A stretch of 64,000 nucleotides of DNA, taken from NCBI GenBank assembly GCA_029204225.1, contig CM055114.1, forward strand, positions 15,934,064-15,998,063. The letters are read 5' to 3'. The notes beneath the pieces were generated by a model that was given only the letters and a program-made list of their open reading frames with translations, was not told where the DNA came from and made no database searches. Positions 35,798 to 46,753 of the stretch are shown piece by piece (position 1 is the first letter of the stretch; each line of letters opens with the position of its first letter). The position numbers were made by a program, and so were the translations under genes. This DNA comes from Diphasiastrum complanatum (taxonomy: Eukaryota > Streptophyta > Lycopodiopsida > Lycopodiales > Lycopodiaceae).

Positions 35798-36716
35798 TGT
35801 TGCGCCGGCGCCTCAAAGGGCGCTGGGACTTGAGCGGTTTCCCCAACACGCGCTTAAGTCTAACATTCATCCATCATGCACTTACATAAAAGCCAACTCA
35901 AAAATGTAACAAGCTTAACCATTCAGACTTAAGAAAACTGGAATCCCAACCAAACCCGAAAGCCAACTCAGAATCCGTCCCCAAAAGGTAACCAAAGGCA
36001 AAGACAAGCCACACATGAAATCCAAGGCATAGTGGTCGCCAAACTGACCAATTGGCATAGCGGCAAGCCCCATGTCGATGACAGGGACCCTTAGGCGCCA
36101 GCGACGCAAAAAGGTTGTAGTAAGGGTCCTTCCACTTGGACCAGTCCCGGAGGCGAAACCGAAATGGTAATCATCCCCAAGGATCAACTTTATTAGATTT
36201 GGAAGAGGTTACATTCATACATAGACTGACCGGTCTCGGGGCCACCAACACGTGCTGGGCATTGTGCCTGGCTCGTGCTGGTAGAGGGAGCTGAGACCTG
36301 GCGACTGGATTTCTGGCGCTGGTTGAGCTGCCCAAGTTTCTGTCTGCCGGACTCCCCCTATAGTTCTGCTGTGATTCGGCGCACCCCCTCTGTTCTGAAA
36401 CATAGTGCTTTCTGGTAAAGCACGCTTTTTGGGACTTAGTTTTTATTTTGCTGATTAAGCTTGGCAAGCCTGCCAGAATCAGTCTGGCTCCCGGACATGG
36501 GTCCCGGGAGCCGTTCCGGTGGCAGAATCAACTTGCTTCCTGACTAGGCCATGACTCGAGCTCCAGAGCTAGCTCATGACTTGTGACTACTTGACTGGCT
36601 CACCACAGGTCGGAGGCTCAGTCCTTGACGTTCTAACTTGCTCTGGGACTTCAGGGAGTGTCACCCCTTAGAGTCTTACAGGGCACGTTGGGTGCACCTG
36701 AGTCAGCTTTACAACA
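35798..36716 (-). repeat. Gypsy 5' LTR
   Basis: 919 bp partner of 30442-31358. It shares with L1 LTRs the ends and internal blocks 'TGTGATTCGGC' and 'GGTAAAGCAC'. Confidence 0.92.
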
Positions 36717-37090
36717 CCAAGGCAGTGCGAATAGCTGACACTCAAGCAACTGTCAAGTTTCTGTATGAGAATATCATTATGCGCTTTGGATGCCCGGTGG
36801 ATATAGTCAGTGATCGTGGAAGTCATTTTGTCAATGAGACCATTAAGGTCCTATTGGAAGAATTTTTCATGATCCATAGATTCAGCACGCCTTATTATCC
36901 TCACGGTAATGGACAAGCCCAATAGGATTATGTGTAGTGTACTCACAAAAACAGCTGCTAGCAGATCTGATTGGGGACACAAGTTATATGCTGCTTAGTG
37001 GGCATTTAGGACACCTTACAAATGAAACACTGATCGAATGTCATTTCAATTGGTGGTCTATGGTCAGGATGCAGTAATGTCGATAGAAGA
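36717..37090 (+). pseudogene. Old Gypsy integrase, 3' half
   Basis: Continues the frame cut at 30441: 'KAVRIADTQATVKFLYEN', 'GCPVDIVSDRG' (second catalytic Asp), 'FSTPYYPHGNGQAQ' (Gln where the third catalytic Glu is usual). Then stops and a frameshift, and 'MSFQLVVYGQDAVM'. It joins the P2 repeat at about 37091. Confidence 0.88.
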
Positions 37091-37842
37091 AGAAATCAGC
37101 CTGTCTATAGGGTCTGACCTTGAAAATACAACATCTAGAGCAAGTTGTGTGAGAAATCACCTCTTACGAGAGTTGAACCCTCGCAAAACCTTTGCAGGAG
37201 CAGTCAAATCGCCTTCTAAACTTTCATAGACTTCTCTAAAGTCTTAGAATATTTTGAAGAAGGTCCTTGCAAAAATTTGGTTGGATTTGAGCTGGGGAAA
37301 GTGCATTTCACCTAGTACTCACTCTAATTTCTACTATATAAGAGCGTAATCTGAGTCATTTGTCACTTTACCTAGCGAAGCTCTACCAAAATTTCAAGCA
37401 AAACTTCCAAGTTCTCCATTCACTACCAAACTTCGTACTGGCCATCATCTGCACTCACTAATCTCAGATCTACGCTCAGAAACATCATTGCCACCATTTT
37501 CACAAAGCAGAACCATCTTTCGATTTCAATAATTTTCCACTTTTTAGCCTTTTTACTGTTTCTACAGTTTTTATTTCTTTTTCCAACTTTTCTCTGTTAA
37601 CATACTTAACCTCACACCGCTAATATAGCCTCCTCTTCCTCCTCTGACGATACTGGCACCAAGCAGGTCATAACCCACGAAGTGTCCTCTTCCACCAAGA
37701 TTTGGCCTCTACCGTCTGCTTCCTTGATCCTACCTTGGCTTCAGACTGCTGGCCCTCTTCTTCAAGCAATGGGATTTTTTCTGGCGCTATTCTCCTCTGA
37801 CATCAACATGGGGCTAGCTCTCCATGCCTACACAACGTGGGA
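37091..37842 (+). repeat. Dispersed LTR/leader-like repeat, copy P2
   Basis: Matches P1 from about 5010 to 5761, including the TATA box (TATATAA, 37335-37341) and the gag-like start, whose ATG is here ATA (37624-37626 region). Similarity to P1 ends at 'ACAACGTGGGA'. Confidence 0.75.
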
Positions 37843-40745
37843 AGCACCGAAGTCGCATTTTCACATCTTGTATTAGAGTACCAACACATACAATGTACAA
37901 ATAAATGCTAACTCGATGGTCACCGTGAACATTGTGTCCGGTGATTGTCAATCTATCTCCCACCGCCAAGTCAAAAGCCTGATCAAGTCTCTCATAACCT
38001 AGAATGCCCCTGAAATCTCGATCTAGACTAAAAATGGGTAGCTTATAGAGGCTATCATGAACCCAGTAATACAGGCTGCTACACATTTGCTGAGAACAAC
38101 TTTCTAGTTGTCTCAACATTTCACAAGGATCGCATCCAATCCAAGCTCCTCAGTCAGATTGTGGAATCTTTTATGGAATTTCCAAGCCCCTCGGTAATGC
38201 CATATGACTGGCATACCTTCCTGCTCCACAAGCTTTCCATTGTCATCAAACCTAACACGCACGATTGCATCATAGCAGGTCGTCTGCTGTGTAACTTTGC
38301 ATGTGCGCTTCATGAAGAGAAGGTGCACGGGTTTAACCGATCCTGTTTTCTGTCCACCTCAATCCCACACACTTCATTGTATCCACCTTCTGACACCTCC
38401 ACCTCCCATCAACCTACAGTTACTAGCACAACGGCCAGCAAACGCATGCGTGGTGCCGCCCCTTTCTCATCCGGTCCCCCTACCTCCAGACGACGAACTG
38501 CACCTCCATAACTAACCACCCCCGCTTCCGCCACCACAACTTCATCTTCTGCTAGACCATCCACTTCTACTACCACAACTGTTCCTCCTCTTATTGTTCC
38601 TACAACTTCTGTCTCTATTTCCACATCTTCCACACCTTCCCTCATCATTCCCGTTTCATCTCTAGCTTCCATTACCATCGCTTCTTCCATTCCCCTTGCT
38701 ATGGCCACTACCACGGTTTCTACTCCACCTATCGCCATCAACCCTCTTAATTCCCAATGGTCCCCTAGCACCCTAGCATGGCTCGAGCAAATCAACTTCA
38801 CACCTCCTACCTCTCCTACATCTCCATCCATCTTCCAAACCACCCTCTGATTTCCCTCTGTTTCTCCCATTCTTCAATTTGGACAATCCATTCTGATCCC
38901 CCTTGCCTGTTGTAAAGCTACCTTTACAAGCTTTACTTCCGGAGCCATCGGCGCCAGCTATGTCCCTGGCGCCAGCAGCACCCCTGCTGCTCCTGGCGCC
39001 AACAGCGCCGACGCCGCTCCCGGCGCCACTGTGACCAGAATCCAGCCGGCGCCAACTTCCTATGGCTGAAAATCTTTGATCGGTTCTAGCGGAGTCCAGA
39101 GAGCTCAGATCGATGTGCAATCACCTCACACGATCTAGGCATGATTAAAGGAAGCCTGGGGATCAATAAAATCTAGAGAGATAAAATGACTTTCTAGAAA
39201 GAGAAAATTCTAGAGAGAGAAAAATGTGCTTTACCAGCTTGGGTAGAGTGCTTGGTATGAGGGGGGGTGCCGAATCACACCAATACTATAGGGGAGTGCG
39301 GGTTGCGACTCAGGGCGAGCTCCAACCAAGTCTCAGCCTCCCTTGCTGGAATGTTGTCATGGCTCTCGCCTTGGCATGCTAGCGCCCCGGAGACTAGGGT
39401 CGGTCACACACTTGAAATGTAACCTTCTCGGATTTATCAATAAAGTGGGATTTTCCTCAAACTGACTCTGATTACCTTATGGGTTTCAGTGTTCGGTAAA
39501 AGCGCCAATTGTAAGGCCGCTTTCAAAATTTTTAACTTGGCACATAGTTGAGGGCCGTCGGGACCATTCGGTTCGTGGCGCCAGCAATATGCTGTTGGGA
39601 CCATTTGGTCCAGGAACTGGTTGTTTCCATATCTGTCGCGGCTTGTGGTTCTGAGTGTTCCTTGCATGAACGTGAATGGGTTAAGCTCTTGGGGAACGGG
39701 CTCTAACCTGTCGGCTGAGTTGGATGGCATGCTTGGGTGGATGTTACCTGTTTATGGCTGACCAGTCTGGCGTGGGGCCAGGTTGGCTTCCAGCGCTTAT
39801 GACGAAGCTTTCAGTTGGTTAAGTCTGATGTAAGTCAGACCGCTTGCTTGGAATGGATGTTACTCATTTGTAACGAAGCTTCGAGTTGGTTAAGTTTGAT
39901 GTATGTCGGGCGGCTTGCTTGGAGGGAAGTCACCCACATCGGGACCCATGATCTGGCATGGCGCCAGGTTGGATCTCAATGTTGGTTTTCGGAACTTCAA
40001 GTTGGTTAAGTCTGATCGTTGTTGGCAAGTTGGCTGCTTGTATGTCAAGTGGGTTTGGATGGCAAAAGTTGAAGGCTGGGAAGCTAAGTAGTGGTTCCCG
40101 GCTCCCTTTGGGATGCCTGCACTACATTGCCGCTATCGCTTTTTTCACAACTCCCACCTCTCCAGTAAGGGTGGCCGAGGGCGACAAACCATTGCTCGAT
40201 GATGCATTTGTATAGACTATGTTCATACCATCGCCAGATCGTGTTGACCCCACCGCACATGATGGCAGAAATTCTCCAAAGAAATTGGTTGAAGATGATG
40301 ATGACACAGTACAGGTCGTAGGGGCCACCACACAACAAGCCCCTACTAGCACTAGCGTACCGACTACTTCCACGGATCTCGTATTGCCCTACCAAGCCTT
40401 GGGGACTTATATCTAGGATGCGGTAGCAGCCAGAACCTCATTGGACAGCTAGATACTACTACTGGCAACCAATAACACCCCAAAAATCATGAAGCTGCAA
40501 CAAGACTTGACGATAGCTTAGCAACACGAGATCAATGGGCACCGGGAGATCATAAAGCTGCAACAAAAGGAAGACGGCCTCAATCAGTACATCCAGAGCC
40601 TCTTTAAAGCACTTACAAATGCTTCAACAAAGGTGCAAGAGCTTCAATCTGAAGCATCCCAAAGGCTTGCCCCACTCTAGGCGCAACTCTAGATATACGA
40701 AGTCGCAAATACACATCTAGGAGCGGAGGTGCGAGCGCTAAAAAG
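37622..40745 (+). pseudogene. Decayed gag-like or accessory ORF with Ser/Thr-rich and coiled-coil parts
   Basis: Follows the P2 leader. Readable pieces: the conserved N-terminus shared with 5544; 'MPYDWHTFLLHKLS' near 38193; a long Ser/Thr/Pro-rich tract (38380-38850); then, past a solo LTR, acidic and Gln-rich text with a likely coiled coil ('KVQELQSEASQRL', 'LGAEVRALKSYFN') to about 40745. The frame before and after the solo LTR is the same because the insert plus TSD is 1224 bp. Six consecutive in-frame stops between 40216 and 40690 are all TAG. I do not recognise the protein; gag/ORF1 of a Gypsy is my inference. Confidence 0.5.
38908..40126 (+). mobile_element. Solo LTR of the L1 family
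   Basis: 1219 bp reading TGTTGTAAAG...GCACTACA, opposite in orientation to the L1 element at 22499, with a perfect TSD TTGCC (38903-38907, 40127-40131). No internal sequence remains, so the two original LTRs recombined. It interrupts the decayed ORF. Confidence 0.95.
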
Positions 40746-41028
40746 TTATTTCAATTTATACATGCATAATTATAACTCTGAGAATCATGATGATGAGGAG
40801 CAAACATTGTATTAGTAATGATGGAGGTAGTAACTAGGTACGTGGTTGAGGCACACAGCTTTGTTGTTGCCAGTTGGGCCCGATTGGCCAGAATGCTCTC
40901 AACGATCTGCCTTGGCCCTTGAACTATAAAGTCACAAGGCTGGTGTTAAGTTGCAGGCCTACCAGCCAGCCGAGATAGGAGATGATTAGATTCCACTCGC
41001 TCGCCAACGTCGCCATCTGAATAATGTT
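40745..41028 (-). repeat. Inverted copy of the BPS1-upstream block
   Basis: The reverse complement matches 50513-50765 and 61990-62255 (for example 'GATCTGCCTTGGCCCTTGA', 'CACAAGGCTGG'). Relative to those copies it shows many C-to-T type changes. It starts where the coiled-coil ORF ends, so the block may be retroelement-derived and only later became the upstream region of the BPS1-like gene. Confidence 0.85.
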
Positions 41029-42396
41029 CTAACAAACTTCAGTGGCATAACGATTCCAACATTATAACAGAGATAACAATAACAATAACAATAATAAGCT
41101 GACATTTATATCTACAAGGCCTAGAAAAAAAATCTGAAGGGAAGACCAAGAAATTCAAATATCACGACATGAACTAACTAAGTAAGCTTGACTTTCAATG
41201 ACAGAGAACTAGACAGATGTGCCCAAAGACCCATGCTTTTGTAACCCTGTTGCTCAAATCCATTGGCATATTCCAAATGCAAAGTGCCAATGTTGATAGG
41301 ACCGACATTCAAAATGTCATGTCAATTTTATAATTTGTTAACAAAATATACATATGTTACTATCAAAGGGATCAGTTTCTTGGAGAGGTGTCTTATATGG
41401 GTCAGTTTGCCTGCTTACAAAAAGTTGTGCCAACTTCATTAACCACTTTTGCTATTTTGAGAATTTGTTCCCTAAAGTGCATGACTTGTTCAAGAATCAA
41501 CATATTGTTACAAGTTTAATGCATCTTTGGGGCCAAAATATGAACTAGTTGCATTTTTATACCATCTTTGTCATGCCTCATCTTATGCTCGAGTTACTAG
41601 GATGCAAATTTTGTAGTTAACAGTCGATTATGACAGTTCAGATTCAGAACAAGGTTTGACAAATTTTTCCTAAGCCAAAATGATGGTGTGGTCTTTATTG
41701 CACATGGAAATTCTATAGAAAGTCTCTCATTTTGGCTTTTTAGCCATGGTAAGCAAATGTTTGCTCTTTATTTTTTAACTGCAGGCTTGCCTTGGTCATT
41801 ATTCTTGTGGAACTTTGTCTATTTATTCCTTTTCTCTTTGCATGTTTTGTAACATTCCATAGGCATATTTTTTAGTGTTGGTTGCATGTCACGGGACATT
41901 TCTAATTAAGATATTCCTTGTGCCCAGATAAAAAGGATTTATGTCAAATGTCCAATAGAAATTCAGACATTTTTCCTGTGTGAAAGTTTTTTCTATAGAT
42001 AGGCTATGTTGTAGAATTCTGAAGGAGGTTGTAGGCACTTGATGTATACAAAAAACACACTTATTTTGATTTATTGCTTGGAGTGATTTTTTTGCCCTTA
42101 ATTTTAGAATACGGGATTTTGTAATTGCTGAAATGTGAAACCCGAAGGAACACAAGATGACACGCTCATTATAGTTCAGCGACAAGCAGGGACTTCGCCA
42201 AGATGTTTTTCTTAAATGTTGTATATCTATGCGTCTTTTCTGGACTTCCATTCTATACACCTTGCTTGTTATTGCATCACAAATAATAATATGAATTGTA
42301 TCATGACAATATATGAGATTATAACACCTGGTAAATACTACCATTATAGAAGACAAGTACACAGTTGAATGATACAACAAAGAAAAATAAAAATTT
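41029..42396. other. No gene recognised
   Basis: AT-rich. Contains a short (ATAACA)n-like tract near 41068-41092. The long minus-strand frame 41889-42632 runs across a repeat boundary and has no known motif. Confidence 0.5.
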
Positions 42397-42903
42397 AGAG
42401 AATCTCGAGATCTCATCAAAAAACACTTAAAAAGAGCACTTTTTTCATGATTTTTGGAGATGCCCTGGGAGTTAACTCTTGAAACTTTGATAGTCACCAC
42501 CAGATCTGACTCAAATGCATCTATGAAAATCTCTGTGAGAGTTACTGATGAAAAAATCTTTAAAATTGAGTGTTTGCAAGAGTTCAAAAGGGCAAAGTCT
42601 TCAGAAACTTTGTATAGCATCAAGATCAGCAAGCCAACCTTGCAAGGGCATAAATGAAATCAGAGCAGTGAAATTAGCCTGTCTACAGGGTCTGACTTTG
42701 AGAATACAACATCTAGGGCAAGTTGTGTGAGAGATCACCTCCTGCGAGAGTTGAACCCTCGCAGAACCTTTGCAGGAGCAATCAAATCACCTTCTCAACC
42801 TTCATAGACTTCTCTGAAGTCTTAGAATATTCTGAAGAAGGTCCTTGCAAAAATTTGGTTGGAACTAGGCTAGGAAAGTGCATTTCACCTAATACTCACT
42901 CTC
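42397..42903 (+). repeat. Dispersed LTR/leader-like repeat, copy P3
   Basis: Matches P1 from 4738 to about 5240 and stops just before the TATA box. It abuts the upstream region of the transposase-like gene at 43193. Confidence 0.8.
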
Positions 42904-43192
42904 TTCTTTTTCTTTCAAGTTTTATAGGTTTTCTAATCTAGTGTTTAGTGCTCTTGCTTGCTAATGCTCTTCTAAGCTCTATAGATCTTGCTTGCTTGCT
43001 TGCTTTTGGTTGCTCTTCATTGCTAGTGATCTTGCTCTTGCTTTTGCTTACTCTATTGATCTTCTTTGTTCCTGCTTACTATTAATCTATTGCTTTCTAT
43101 TCATTGCTTACTCTTCTAATCTAAAAGTCTTCAATTATCTTTCACTCCCATTCTCCACTACTTTCTAACTTTTAAAGTTTTTCTTTGATACA
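42904..43192 (+). other. Pyrimidine-rich upstream region of the 43193 gene
   Basis: CT-rich with CTTG repeats (e.g. 'CTTGCTTGCTTGCTTGCTT' near 42988), then the ATG at 43193. I cannot place a TATA box with confidence. Confidence 0.45.
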
Positions 43193-44287
43193 ATGTCTTC
43201 AAGTGGTAGGTCAAGTGGAAGGTCAAGTGGGAGACCATCTAGGAGAAGAGCTCGTGAGGAGCCCGAAGAATATAATCAAGAGTGGTTTGAGAATCTATCT
43301 CCTCAACAAAGAGATAGAATCAAAAATCTTGTGTTATCTTCTTCGGGTGAATCATCCGAGAGAAGAGCTTCCAAAGGTGCCCCTTCCCAAGAATCGTGTA
43401 GTGTGTATTATGATCTTAATCCACATGGTGGAGTTATAAAAAATACGCGTGACAATTTAGTTCATGCCCGTTTGCGTGATTTAGTTGCTTTATATTTTGG
43501 TAAAGATTACATGATCGATTGGTCCTCCCAATCGCTTGAAGACAAAAATAAAATAATAGAGACTTTGTATTCTGAATTCTCTCAATCCAATGCATTTAGT
43601 AGGACTTGGGCCTTGAATACAATGTGCCTTTGGATTCGAAACAAAAGGCAATTGATGAGAAGAGCCGTGAGGAATCCCAAGAATCTCACAAAGCCTGGAT
43701 GGTGCTCCAAAAGGGATTGGAGGAAGGTGAAAGGGGAATTGTCTCAAAACAATCCCCAAAAGTATGAACAACAACGTAGGGCCACCACCGAGAAGCTCTT
43801 AAAACATGGCCAAAGTCACTTGAGATCGGGAGGAAGGGGCAATCTAGAGGCCAATTTGTAAGTGCAATATTTTTTAATATGATTCTATTTTTGTAGTGAG
43901 ATTGTTAATGTTTTTTATTGCTAAACTATATTGTACTGCTAAACTCTATTTTTTTGTTGAATGTAGCTTAGTGATTTTGGAACACACGTGACCGTCGCGG
44001 AGTACAAGCAAGGTTACGATCATGGATATGCCGGCCTTAAGGCTTTTATGGAATCCCATGGATTGTTTCCAATCGTAAACTCTTAGTCTTTATTGTTTTG
44101 TGATTGTTTACTTTGTGGTTACAAGTAAGTTTAATCTCAATTTAATTAAATCTTTGATTCTATTTTGTAGAGAGGATCTACAACTTCAAGTGTTTGTGAT
44201 GTGGAGGAGAATGTGGAAGAGAACGTCGAAGAGTATGTGAATGAGAGCGAGGAGTTTGAAGATGCTAGAATGCACAATAAAAAGTAA
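43193..44287 (+). CDS. Plant transposase-like protein (Ptta/En/Spm type), three exons
   Basis: Exons 43193-43857, 43972-44074 and 44171-44287 join in frame to 294 codons plus TAA. Introns have GTAAGT...CTTAG and GTAAAC...TGTAG borders. The product starts with an Arg/Ser-rich tail ('SSGRSSGRSSGRPSRRR'), has a helical middle ('VHARLRDLVALYFGKDYM') and a region I compare with the Plant transposase Ptta/En/Spm domain ('KPGWCSKRDWRKVKGEL', 'KYEQQRRATTEKLLKHG', 'HLRSGGRG'). The exon 1/2 join continues as 'FGTHVTVAEYKQGYDHGY'; exon 3 is Glu-rich. In En/Spm elements such proteins bind DNA near the ends. No in-frame breaks, so it may be functional. Domain assignment is by eye; the alternative is a plant gene of unknown family. 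Confidence 0.5.
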
Positions 44288-44710
44288 TGGAAATAGATAA
44301 CACATTAAGTTATCAACTAAATATCAAATGAATCAAAATAAATATGAATTTACCTTTACTATTGTATCTCCATTGTTTTGCAATCTTTGCTTTCCCTTTT
44401 GCATGCACTTGATCTTTGGATCCTTTGCAATGAAAGCTCATTTTTCATTTTTCATATCCAAACCTACATCACAAACAAAAACAATCTTAAAACTTATGAT
44501 CACAAAACACATACTATTAACATCCATCAATGAACTTAAAATCCTAAACACTATCAATCTTCTCACTCACATTCATCCTCGTCTCATTCTCACTCCCATC
44601 TATACTCTCTTTTCCTTCTCTCACACAACACAAAAATAGAAAGTCACCTCTAGTTTCGGAGCGAACCACATTTTGGTTTGCGCCAAATGTTTTTTTTTTT
44701 GGACAAAAAA
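44288..44710. other. Spacer between transposase-like gene and palindrome array
   Basis: The minus strand has exon-like text (about 44360-44470) between AG and GT signals, without a recognised domain. An imperfect inverted repeat 'GCGAACC..GGTTTGCGC' lies near 44661-44683. Confidence 0.4.
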
Positions 44711-44716
44711 TTTTGC

Positions 44717-45228
44717 GTGGATTATCCACACGTGGATAATCCACGCAAATTCCAGAAACCTTTCCGCGTGGATACCGCGTGGATATAAAAAAAAAAATTA
44801 TCCACGCGGTATCCACGGCCTCAACTCTCTGGATTTTGCATGGATAAAGCAAATTTTGCGTGGATAATCCACACGTGGATAATTATCTACACAGTATCCA
44901 CGTGAAAGTCGAGCCTTTTTTATTTAATTTTTACTATGGCGTGGATTATCCATGCAAAATTAGAATTCCTTTTTCCGGCTCCGGGTGTCAAAGGTTTGCC
45001 CGGCTGCCTGTAGTCGAACTTGGCGGGATAATCCACGCGTGAATAATCCACGCATTTTAATTTCACGACATCCGGCCGATCTGCTGTCGGAAAAGACATT
45101 TCCGTGGAACATCCACGCGTGGATAATCCACATGCTTGTATCCAGGCGTATATCCACGGCTATATCCATGCGAATTTTTTTTTGCTCGTGCGTCCTCCTT
45201 TGTATTGTGCGTGGATATTTGTGTGGAT
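44717..45228. repeat. Dense array of the palindrome GTGGATWATCCAC
   Basis: I count 21 exact GTGGAT/ATCCAC half-sites in 512 bp, where about 0.25 is expected for random sequence. Four perfect 13-bp palindromes (44717-44729, 44732-44744, 44860-44872, 45119-45131) and at least four near-perfect ones (44941, 45024, 45039, 45104). Two adjacent sites form a ~38-bp near-perfect palindrome at 44712-44749 centred on CACGTG. Spacing is irregular and both orientations occur, unlike a tandem satellite and like the protein-binding subterminal repeats of En/Spm elements. Confidence 0.9.
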
Positions 45229-46318
45229 TTTTGCTATATGTGTTCTTGTGTGTTGCAACAGTAAAACTGACACAAAGGAGCTTACAAACGTCTTAGCACA
45301 ATCTAGATGTGATCCGACAATCTATCCTCAACAACTGATTATCGCTCATTCAACTGAATGATCAACCACATATCTAGACTGCACAATATTCGTAAGTAAG
45401 GTTCAGAGTATCGACTCACGATAACAAAGAGAATACTTGGGGATTTGCAAGTACGAATGTTCGTTAGTGCAAACGAAATAGTGATTCCAAATGTCATTAT
45501 CATAGTTAAGTTTTGAACAACTGATTAGTTCAATTACACATGCAATCAAACAACCAATGAGTTTTAAGACAATCTTTAGCAATGAATTTATGGTTGCACT
45601 CTTACGGCAGTATCACGACAATAGAATTTTCTGACCAGAGTTATTAAACACAGGCACATCCGACAAGTCAAGACTTACCAACTGTTAGAAATAGAAACAC
45701 TTAACAAGCATATGGCTTATGAAAGCGAAGAGTAGAAAAAACTTGAAGACTCAACTCTCTCTCTATCCTTATGAAAAACTCGGTAATTTCATTGAAGCAT
45801 CTATGGAGTACATATAGGGAGTGAGTGCGAAAGTGTGCAACTCTTAGCAACCAATATGTCACTTCTTATTTAATTTAACTAAGTAGTTCTATCCAATAGA
45901 AAAACTATAAGTGTTCAGATCCTAGGTGACATCCTTGTCACACAACTTTGCTCCAATGAGAAGCAAGCACGTGGAAGGTTGCAAATGCTTGCATGGGGTG
46001 TGAGCAATCTGGATCATCAGAAAAATTTTTCTATTAGGGCTGGTCTTCTTCTTAGGGAATGTGTCATTTCATAACTACTCTTCAGGTAGTGTCGTTTCCT
46101 TTAGATTCATTTGTTTTAGGTATCTTTTCCTTTGATATATCATTTGATAACTTGTCATTGTCATGTACATTAGATATTTCTTCATATTCGGGCCTTATCT
46201 TCATCATTTGTATGGGTTCATTTGGCTTTTGCATCACATAATAATAATAAAAGAAAAATATGCATGTAATAGGGTATTACACAAGAGAAGTATGCTAATT
46301 CTATTCTATAAAGATTTC
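45229..46318. other. No gene recognised
   Basis: AT-rich and without repeats of note. A terminal inverted repeat closing the array on this side was looked for and not found. Confidence 0.5.
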
Positions 46319-46560
46319 ATATGGTAAATGCTAAATCTCGTGATACACCTATGGAGTCAAATGTCAAACTCACAATAAGAGGTAATGAAAGATCCTTCAA
46401 GGACATTACTCTCTATTGGAAGCTAGTTGGTTTACTCATATATCTAACCATCACAAAACCTGATCTAAGCTATTGTGTTGGTAGATGAAGTCAATATATG
46501 CATGATCCTAGTGTGGAGCATTGGAAGCTAGACAAGAGAGTATTCACCTACAACCATGAT
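46319..46560 (+). pseudogene. Copia RT/RNase H fragment related to Copia-B
   Basis: 'DTPMESNVKLTIRGNERSF' and 'LTITKPDLSYCVGR' closely match residues 1064-1111 of the intact Copia-B protein at 54399-58349, with one in-frame TGA (after SYCVGR). Only ~240 bp remain and there are no LTRs, so it is an older relative, not a piece of Copia-B itself. Confidence 0.88.
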
Positions 46561-46735
46561 GAAGGTAGTTTAGAGGAGTAGGGTTAGTGGGAGTAGTGTT
46601 AATGGTGGTAGAGTTAGGTGAAAAGTAAGGAACTAACTAAAAGTAGCATCTATGCATAGTTAGGTGCCTATCCAGTGAACTAACCCTTGTTGATAGGCGG
46701 GAGGGCTATTATGACATCGGATCGAGACCCTATAG

Positions 46736-46753
46736 TGGCGCCGTTGCCGGGGA
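46736..46753 (+). promoter_or_regulatory. Athila/Tat-type primer-binding site
   Basis: TGGCGCCGTTGCCGGGGA, the tRNA-Asp-complementary primer site typical of plant Athila/Tat Gypsy elements (from memory of the family). The LTR expected just before it cannot be delimited. Confidence 0.8.

Larger units (their letters stand above)
30442..36716 (-). mobile_element. Chromovirus-type Gypsy retrotransposon lacking gag
   Basis: 6275 bp. LTRs 30442-31358 and 35798-36716 begin TGTTGC and end TTTACAACA; the target-site copies are CCAAT (30437-30441) and CCAAG (36717-36721), one base apart. Primer site complement at 35783-35795. A single long pol ORF occupies 31600-35082. The space between primer site and ORF (about 700 bp) is leader sequence and holds no gag. 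It inserted into the integrase core of an older Gypsy. Confidence 0.93.

Noticed and set aside
38409-38870. Gly/Val/Glu-rich minus-strand ORF
   Set aside because: Antisense of the Ser/Thr/Pro-rich tract of the decayed ORF; low complexity.
41889-42632. 247-codon minus-strand frame
   Set aside because: It runs across the edge of the P3 repeat, has no known motif, and the same repeat at 4.7-5.1 kb breaks the frame.
44717-45228. CRISPR-like array
   Set aside because: Spacing is irregular, half-sites occur in both orientations, spacers are not of constant length, and the genome is clearly eukaryotic.
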